Assembly: GCA_015680685.1 (NCBI GenBank)
Contig: MNCI01002028.1
Span: 95,750-159,749 of the forward strand
Origin: Gnetum montanum
Lineage: Eukaryota; Streptophyta; Gnetopsida; Gnetales; Gnetaceae
DNA: 64,000 bases
Direction of reading: 5' to 3'
Part shown: positions 58,692 through 64,000 of the stretch, piece after piece
Layout of the letters: every line of letters begins with the position of its first letter
How positions within the stretch are numbered: the first letter of the stretch is position 1
Translations under genes and position numbers: made by a program
The notes under the pieces: generated by a model
What the model was told of the DNA's origin: nothing
What the model saw: the letters and a program-made list of their open reading frames with translations, nothing else
The model's database searches: none

Positions 58692-61600
58692 CTAAACATC
58701 AGGATCAGGAGGGGCTTTCCCCTCAAACTCCCCCACATCATGAGTTTCCCCTCCACTAGGGCCACCTTCATAGCCACCATCATCACCATCACTCTGTAAA
58801 AAAAAATAATAAAAGAAAATAATTAACTAAAAAAAGGGTAACATTTTTCTACTAAAAGCAAATAAAAAGTTACAAGTTTAAACGACTTACCGAAGAGGAT
58901 CCTCTTAGTCCAAACTCTAGCCGATGAAGGATTTCTTCTTCAAGGACACTTGCCCAATCTGTTCCATCAAGACCGAGATCAATATTGGCTAATGCCTTCC
59001 CTTTGTCCATAGCAGACCAAGTAGGATTTTTAAGAGGAAACTCCCCTACAAAAATCTCCCTAGAAGCTATAGTGATTACTCTCTTAGGAGATTCCATCTC
59101 TACCACAATGTGCCTAGCAAAGGCATCAAATGAAGACCATAAGCCTAACCCCTCTACAAACATCTCCAGTTGACGCCTCTCTATGGATATCTCCTTTAAT
59201 GAATTTTTATAATGATACTTATGATTCTTTTCATCTTGGCCCCATTTCCACACCTTAGAAGCAAAATCTTTCCAATCCTGACACTTGAGATTCAGTAAAT
59301 CAATTTGTGCCTTTCGCTCCGCTAGCTCCCGAGTCATAGTTACTTGGCGATTCAATAGATTCCAATATCTGGTATAAGTAACCTCGAAAGTTCGTCAAGA
59401 ATGATCACCCATCAACCTAGCAGAGGCAAACTCATAGCATGACTTAAAATCATCTCGTTCTGCTGATAGTTTGGCAATATCTTTTTCCCCTGCCTGAATT
59501 CACAACCATAGCTTTTCGATAGAGTGCCTGCAGGTCCAAAGAGACTTGGCATTTTGCACAACACATTCTGCCACCTTATCATAAATCTATCTTGGCACTT
59601 GCTCAATTTCTGATGGTATTACAGGAAAACTGTCAATGCGAGTGGCCTTGGATGGATCCCACTTTAGTTTAGCACCTATCAATATAAGGAGAATATATAT
59701 TAGACATTGGACAATAGAAACAGATGCAAAAATAGAAAGACTCAAAATGCTTAAAGCATATGTACCTATTTCAGGATGAGCTTGTTGGATGCAATCAACT
59801 ACCTCATTGATGCTACCAAGGACAAAATCCATTTTACCTGGCATTTCGATCCAAGTAAATAGTTCATTTGTAGAAGATGGACCAACTTCGGTGGTTGTTT
59901 CCATTGGAGTCTTCATCATAGGTATTTCTGAACGAACATTAGGAGTCATCTTGGTTTCAACATCTACGCTTTGTAGCAGCAAAAGCATAAAATCAAAACT
60001 CTAAATAATGGAAATGAAATAATTCAAAAATCAAATAAACATAATAAGGAGAACATACTGAAACCCCTTTCTTCTTCCAAATTTGGAGGATTGCCAAGGT
60101 TTAACCTTCCTTTTAAGAAATCATAAAACATCTCGTCAACTTCATCCTGATCACCAGCGTGATCTTTTTCCATGGTGATTCTTGCTCGTTCTTCTATTTC
60201 TTCCCTCAGAGGGATGGGAACTTCCATCTTGTCATTACCCACTTCATTCTCCTCACCTTGGTTGATGGGGACCTCTTCTTCCTCTATGATCGACACTAAT
60301 CCCTCTCTTCTTACTTTAGGAGTTGGCTCTGATGACATTCATAAGTTCAACATTAGTTTGATATAAATGACCAAAAAAAATAATGATAATAATAATAATA
60401 AAATAAGGATAAATGAATGAATCAGGCTTACTTACCACGTGCAGATACTTTAAACCATATGTGTTTCACCTTTGGTTCATCTATAGCTGGAGCAACCTCT
60501 CTAGAGCGCTTAGGTCTTTGAACTTTAGATTTTTCCTTCCCAATTGTCTCCTTGATTACTCGATTAGCTCTCCTAGTAGTATAGGGCACACCACCTGGCT
60601 CCAACCCTACATTATCACATGTATGGATTGAATGACTAGATGATCGTCCCATTGTAACAGAGACCGATTCATCAATCCCTTCAGGAGCATCTTGAGATTT
60701 AGTCACTTCAAACAAGTGGTGAATCCACGGGTGAGATAGTTGGCCACGATCCCTTAACACGTACTCATTACCCATGCGAACTACTAGAAATTTAGCTAGT
60801 TGGCACAGGTAACCGGTGAAGAATGCAAAGGTAAAATGGGACTGTGCCTCAATGTTCGAACACAATCTCACTATCTCTCCGTGGAAACCTGAAATTAAAA
60901 ACTGAGCCCAATTATAATGCACCCCAGTCTCCAGAATCATGCACATGATACGCATAGATTCTACCCCCAAAAGTCTTCACTTGGGACAAGGACTTAGGAA
61001 ACAGTCGTGCTCTGAACAGTGGATACAGCTCATTTACTTCAGTTACTTTCGATCTTCCCTGCATAGGGAATACCTTAGCACCCTTAAGTACACCCAGCCA
61101 GTCCTCCAACTCACGAACAACATGGACCTCTTTTTGTGCTCTATCCAAAGTCACTCTAGCCCCATCTACTGGTACACCAAAGAGGTCTAAGAAGAACTCC
61201 ACCAACAGATGGAAAGCTACTTTAATTCCCTTGACACGAGTGCTATAGTAAGTAACAGCTTCATTGAAAGAATCAACGATCACAATCATCTCGGTCATGG
61301 AGATGTTAGGACTTAGAGCAGTAAAAAACTCCATGAGGCTAGCATCACTCAAGCAACTGATAATATGTGGTGGTGCCTTATCATGAAACCACCGTTGTGC
61401 ACCGTCGATCTCCCCGAATTTCATGGCCAAAGTTCCCTCAGTCCGGCCAGTTGTTATGGTGACTCCACTAGGGGTGACATTCACTGTATGCATAGGGTAA
61501 AACCATGGAATCAATATAACTAATGAGGTAGCAAAACAAACAAACGTGAGGCATCAAAAACACTATTACTTACCATTGGCCAATGGATTAAGACCATTAG

Positions 61601-62351
61601 AAGCTGAATCAANATAGATGGGGCTAGAGTGACTTTGGATAGAGCACAAAAAGAGGTCCNGTGCAAAAGCCTTGGAGTATCGTTTGTGAAAATGGACAAT
61701 TTCACCTTGGTCTGGGCTAACACGGCACCATGGAGAGTGGGACTTGCCATGAAAGCCTCTAAGGCGGTATGAGCCAACGCGAGTCCATCATCACCTATGC
61801 ATACTCCTTCTTTATCAAATCAAGGCCTAAAAAGAAACGATGGTCAAAATATGAAAAACCACTTAGCATCAAAGTAGAAATGATAAATTAAACAACCTTA
61901 CCTTTCTACCCTATACACCATTCCAGGAGGATTCTAGAACAAAGTGTGTACACAAGAGGCTAGGAATAACATGCTATTGATGTTGTGAGGGCTACATGAT
62001 AATAGGTCTCATACACATGCCAATGGACAGGTGGATCTGGGCCCTCCAGAGGGACCATCCCCAACCATAAAAAATCCCTCATCGATGTTGACCATGAAGG
62101 CCACTATGCCATTTGATGATTCTAGTAACATAGTCTCAAGGAAACTCCATGCTAATTGTTCACTTAGGTGAGACCATATTATCACACTGAATCCTTATAA
62201 GATGAAGGCGAGGAACTCACTGGCACCCATTCTGAACCATACCCCATCTCGATTGATGATCATATCAGGTACTGGCTCATCAAAATCAATAGTCCTGAAC
62301 CACGCCAAAACTCCAACAAGCTCCATCACTAAGAGGAAAGGTTTAAGACCT
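58692..62351 (-). pseudogene. Antisense multi-exon gene, copy E (best preserved)
   Basis: Exons: 2 62351-61902 (GLKPFLLVMELVGVLAWF), 3 61826-61574 (contains two N and a foreign 45-bp patch), 4 61483-60436, 5 60328-60059 (Glu-rich), 6 59963-59766, 7 59675-58891, 8 58793-58692 (SDGDDGGYEGGPSGG, stop 58692-58694). Donors GTAAGTAATAG (61573), GTAAGTAAG (60435), GTAAGTC (58890) and acceptors such as TTTACAG are close to plant consensus. Exon 4: VTITTGRTEGTLAMKFGEID, AQRWF, then VKGIKVAF and FLDLFGVPVDG; one frameshift near 60960. Exon 7 has a stop near 59400. A 5' exon is expected above 62351 but not found. About 1,050 residues if intact. Unknown function. Confidence 0.75.
61614..61660. repeat. 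45-bp inverted copy of exon 4 bracketed by N
   Basis: 61615-61659 is the exact reverse complement of 61124-61168. The only two N in this half of the window (61613, 61660) flank it. Probably a gap-closing artefact inside exon 3. Confidence 0.85.
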
Positions 62352-62439
62352 CTGCACGTATTCAAGAACTAGGACAAGTAATCTACACACACAGAAAAAG
62401 AGCTAAAGAGTAGGTTTTATGCTGTGGGGCTAGCACTTG

Positions 62440-63330
62440 GAAAAGCTTTCAAGGTTCACGCTGGGTGTGTAGGTCTTGCATGCTGAGAATGTGGGCATGC
62501 AGACCCTGCACACTAAGAATTTTGGCCCCCCCTACACGTTGAGCATGTCACTAGATTGTTGGTCGTATGCCAAGCAAGGGAGACAAGGGTTGACACTGGC
62601 CTGCACACTAATATCTACATCAAAGAAACAGGCCAGGCCTCACACAAATTCTATGTGCCAAAATGAGAAAAAACCAAACACAAATTAACGAAAAAAGTAA
62701 ACAAAAACACAAATATAGATAGAGGACCAGGGTCTAGCAACACATTGATCTAGACCATGATTGGATCATGGGCTTGGGTAGGCACCGGAGCATCACCTCA
62801 CTCTCCTCAGTAAAGGTCAAGTCAGGATCCTTCCTTCCCTAGTCTCTCACTTGCTTTCCCTTGCCCATCCCGTCACGCTGCGTTCAAGACCTTTACGCTA
62901 AAGCAAGGATGTGCACGGTGAAATTCCCTATCTAGCATTCACGCTGAGGATTTCTAAGTGAAGGGGGTTCACGTTGGAGGCTAGTTTTGAGACTTCACGC
63001 TGAATCCTCCACACCATCTTCATGCTAGGGTTTGTCGTTGCACGCTAACTACATGACAGAGCGTTCACACTGGGGTTTCTAGAGCGTTCATGCTGGGGTT
63101 CCTAGAGCGTTCACGCTAGCATTTTAGCTCCCTGCATGCTAAGGGTTTATCCAGGGCATGCATGATGAATGCTTTCATTTGACGCTTCATGCCATGATCT
63201 TTGTCGCCTTTGCTACCTCCTTCACACTGGATTTCCGCCTTTCCATGCCCCCTACGACCATATCCTCACCTCCTCATCATGCTGAATCTCCCACTATTAC
63301 ATGCTGAAGCTTAGCTTAGGTTCACACTAT
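62440..63330. repeat. Short ACGCTGRGG / GCATGCTGAG repeats upstream of antisense exon 2 (element E)
   Basis: About 15 copies of words such as TTCACGCTGAGG, TTCACGTTGGAGG, TTCACGCTGAATCC, GTTCATGCTGGGGTTCCTAGAG at 30-60 base spacing. They sit where intron 1 of the antisense gene is expected; C's ~190-bp array sits in the same place and has similar CATGCTAGGG cores. No gene seen. Confidence 0.7.
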
Positions 63331-64000
63331 TCTCTTTGGTTCTAGCTTGACTTTGGATTTACGCCTGCTACAATGACAAAAGTAACTTGTCTAATTTTAA
63401 GTTAATTTTATTAGATATAAATCTTCATGCCCCTCGTTGCTCACATCCACTCACCCTCATAGAAAATCGGCACTTTGGGTATTTTACTCTTAAATAAAAT
63501 AAAAATAAACACAACATTAGCTAAACACAAATAAATATAAATAGACCAATAATAAAGAAAAAAGAGTACATAGATATGCACTAGGCCAAACATTACCCAC
63601 ATAAGACCTTCCCTCTCACATTGACTCCTGTCATCCAAACTAAACACCTTGGTACATACTCTTCATCTTGTAGTTTCACACCTAATAATGATTATAAGTC
63701 GTACAATCAACTAGAAATCATAAATGAATAGGTACGGCCCGATAAGGCCCTAAACTGCTGCAATTGGCCAGGTACGGCCTTAAACTATTGTGCAACCAGG
63801 CAAGACAATAAACTAACTTTAGCATACTTCGAGCATATTTAAATATTTGAATTGGTGTCATAAAATAATAAGCAAACCCCCTCCCCCTTGTTAACGTTGC
63901 TTCCTGTGGCTTGTCAAGAGCAAGCATGGATAGCAAGCAACTATTCATACCACTGTTCATCAATGGACCATACGGACCCATCCAATGGGAGATGGTCAGA
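63331..64000. other. Right end of window, spacer of element E
   Basis: AT-rich with a TAAACT/GGCC group at 63735-63800 (GGCCCGATAAGGCCCTAAACT). A minus-strand frame 63647-63444 could hold exon 1, with GAGGGTGAGTGG as donor near 63450, but it does not resemble exon 1 of copy A. Pol should follow outside. Confidence 0.45.

Larger units (their letters stand above)
51780..64000 (+). mobile_element. Element E: Tat-type element, 5' part, inserted in C's integrase
   Basis: 5' LTR 51780-53380, primer site 53386, gag 53971, protease 57351-58100, GGCC/TAAACT repeats, antisense gene 58692-62351 or beyond. Pol and 3' LTR lie beyond the window. The five bases before it are CCTAT (51775-51779). It is the best preserved copy of the antisense gene. 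Confidence 0.9.

Noticed and set aside
1-64000. Integrated pararetrovirus (caulimovirid) as the source of the gag-pro-RT blocks
   Set aside because: LTRs, a primer site and polypurine tract next to them, integrase and a second archaeal-type RNase H are all features of Ty3/gypsy elements and not of pararetroviruses; no movement protein was seen.

Overview
The window is plant nuclear DNA made almost entirely of nested, decayed LTR retrotransposons. I recognise no host gene, rRNA, tRNA or CRISPR array. The AT-rich composition, the age of the copies and the depth of nesting suggest a seed plant with a very large genome, perhaps a gymnosperm. That last step is inference and I cannot name the species. 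The dominant elements are Ty3/gypsy of the Tat type: the Gag motif KYNGEGDPNAHL, a protease reading DDGA, RT with YVDD, an ordinary RNase H followed by a second archaeal-type RNase H, and an HHCC/DDE integrase without a chromodomain. Their LTRs start TGAAACACC and are followed by a primer-binding site close to TGGNRCTAGAAGGAGGGCC.

Layout. Element A (+, 1-13225) has its left end outside the window: protease, antisense gene, pol, 3' LTR. It sits in an intron of the antisense gene of element B (-, 13226-21687). B sits in an unrelated gypsy element F (-, 21688-24187). Element C (+, 24188-51779) starts in F's LTR. It carries a solo-LTR-like insert G (30377-33602, 5-bp duplication CCTAC), a ~190-bp tandem array (37150-40150) and a complete smaller element D (+, 40562-48891, duplication CTAAG, gag-pro but no pol). 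C's integrase is cut by element E (+, 51780 to beyond 64000), which has a 5' LTR, gag, protease and antisense gene.

The main observation is a multi-exon gene lying between the protease and reverse transcriptase regions, on the strand opposite to gag-pol. It occurs in A (1136-6118), B (13263-14463, 3' half only), C (27822-34691) and E (58692-62351 or beyond). The copies share intron positions, GT-AG borders and nearly equal exon lengths (exon 2: 450/443/450 bp; exon 4: 1050/about 1058/1048; exon 7: 821/820/831/785), and end in a short acidic exon. Copy A has a basic first exon with a TATA-like box upstream. Short repeats of the type GGCC...GGCCTTAAACTAG lie between protease and gene in A, B, C and E. 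In A the pol frame resumes behind a splice-acceptor-like sequence, so the gene may lie in an intron of the sense transcript, comparable to the protease/RT intron known in Ogre. D has lost both gene and pol and could only have moved with help.

All copies carry in-frame stops or frameshifts, many explained by C-to-T or G-to-A changes, so everything is annotated as pseudogene. All three ambiguous bases (2617, 61613, 61660) sit at edges of local duplications and probably mark assembly joins.
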